From: an uncultured Campylobacter sp.
Lineage (GTDB): Bacteria > Campylobacterota > Campylobacteria > Campylobacterales > Campylobacteraceae
DNA length: 22,768 nt
Direction: 5' to 3'
Assembly (NCBI RefSeq): GCF_938045595.1
Contig: NZ_CALIBB010000189.1
Coordinates: 1-22,768, forward strand
Both the position numbers and the translations under genes were made by a program. Each line of letters begins with the position of its first letter. The stretch's first letter is position 1. Below, in pieces: positions 22,292 through 22,768 of the stretch. Under the pieces are notes generated by a model that was not told the DNA's origin, made no database searches, and worked only from the letters and a program-made list of their open reading frames with translations.

Positions 22292-22726
22292 GCGCAGCGA
22301 TCGGTCGTAAGTATCGCACGATCAGTGATCTTGATTGCGAGCATTGCGCAATCGGCGCTTCTCGACCTTGATTTGTTTTTGTATTTAAAAGAGCGGTTAA
22401 GGGCGAAAGGCGTTATAAAATTTTAAAAGAGGCTTAATCGCGAGGCGGCGCGGACGGCGCGCAAAGCTGCGCGATGGGGCGGAATTTTAGTTTTGAAATT
22501 TTAAAATTTCAAAGCGCACTTGGTGCCTTTGGCTACTTGTTTTCGCAGCGCCGTTACAGTGCGCCGTGCGGCAAAACGCAAGCCAATCAGCGCGTGATAC
22601 TTAAATTTAGTGCGCGGCTAGGACACTGCGCGGCATTTGAAATTTTAAATTTATGCGATTATAGGAGAACTTTTTAAGCGAAATCCGCTTTTTAAATTTT
22701 AAGAATTTCAAAATTCTAAAAAAGTT
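22292..22726. other. Gene-free stretch downstream of secA
   Basis: A perfect hairpin GATTGCG/CGCAATC (22333-22339 with 22347-22353, 7-base loop) lies 40 bases after secA, but T residues (GTTTTT) come only about 20 bases later, so it is an uncertain terminator. Further on are GAAATTTTAAAATTTC, a perfect 16-base palindrome (22495-22510), and A/T-rich repeats to 22726. A 67-codon plus-strand frame at 22474-22677 spans these repeats and does not look like a protein. Confidence 0.5.
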
Positions 22727-22768
22727 TTAAATTTCTAATCCGCCCACCACCTCGACCTCGCCCTCAAG
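22727..22768 (-). CDS. 3' end of a minus-strand gene (partial)
   Basis: Read on the minus strand from the window edge, the frame ends 'LEGEVEVVGGLEI' followed by TAA (22729-22727). The abrupt change from A/T repeat to G+C-rich codons, and the Gly/Val/Glu composition, suggest the C-terminus of a real protein. Thirteen residues are too few to name it. Confidence 0.45.
   Translation of the reverse strand, partial: LEGEVEVVGGLEI

Noticed and set aside
22474..22677. 67-codon plus-strand frame after secA
   Set aside because: It spans a perfect A/T palindrome and other repeats, lacks a ribosome site, and has no recognisable protein character.
1..22768. tRNA, rRNA, IS element or prophage genes
   Set aside because: I looked for T-loop GTTCGA-type sequences with acceptor stems, for transposase or integrase motifs and for phage structural proteins and saw none.

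Overview
This window looks like a chromosomal segment from a host-associated Campylobacter of the higher-G+C type (C. gracilis, or the C. rectus/showae/curvus group). The assignment is by inference. It rests on the proS-hemA-polyprenyl synthetase-DUF2018 cluster, the fxsA-hemC pair, the divergent lolA/secA pair, the protein sequences themselves, and intergenic DNA saturated with AAATTTTAAAATTT-type words. I see no rRNA, tRNA, IS element, prophage or CRISPR array.

Layout. 1-2.5 kb: poorly recognised DNA with two plausible hypothetical genes on + (498-965 and 1241-1756) and an alpha/beta hydrolase on - (1832-2506), followed by a 437-bp gene-free stretch with three hairpins. 2.9-7.45 kb: a tight minus-strand operon read DUF2018 > prenyl synthetase > hemA > proS, with 1- to 11-base overlaps and an extended -10 promoter. 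7.45-8.38 kb: a gene-free repeat field. 8.4-9.65 kb: a small hypothetical gene and a HAD phosphatase on -. 9.8-12.45 kb: a plus-strand sulfur operon, metY > Rrf2-type regulator > cysK, with a good sigma-70 promoter and a candidate operator. 12.45-13.18 kb: a second repeat field, with a 33-bp tandem repeat. 13.2-15.9 kb: rarA > mmcQ/yjbR, a strong hairpin, then a repeat-laden hypothetical gene split by a one-base frameshift. 16.2-19.55 kb: minus-strand lolA > low-Mr phosphatase > fxsA > hemC, then an exported hypothetical protein. 19.67-22.29 kb: secA on +. The last 40 bases probably hold the 3' end of another minus-strand gene.

How the genes work together. HemA and HemC are two steps of C5-pathway tetrapyrrole synthesis. 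ProS charges tRNA-Pro. The prenyl synthetase makes polyprenyl chains, presumably the quinone side chain. MetY and CysK incorporate sulfide into homocysteine and cysteine, and the Rrf2 protein between them lacks the IscR cluster cysteines, so it is a natural candidate cysteine regulator. SecA and LolA act in protein export and lipoprotein sorting. RarA acts at stalled replication forks.

Most striking observation: several conserved enzymes (HemA, prenyl synthetase, HAD phosphatase, low-Mr phosphatase) and the split hypothetical protein carry in-frame, low-complexity insertions missing from the usual family members. In DNA these insertions resemble the short G+C-edged A/T words that fill the intergenic fields. 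A 33-bp tandem period occurs both inside the phosphatase gene and in the intergenic field after cysK. This suggests a proliferating short repeat tolerated inside proteins, comparable in concept to the Rickettsia palindromic elements, although the sequence family is different.
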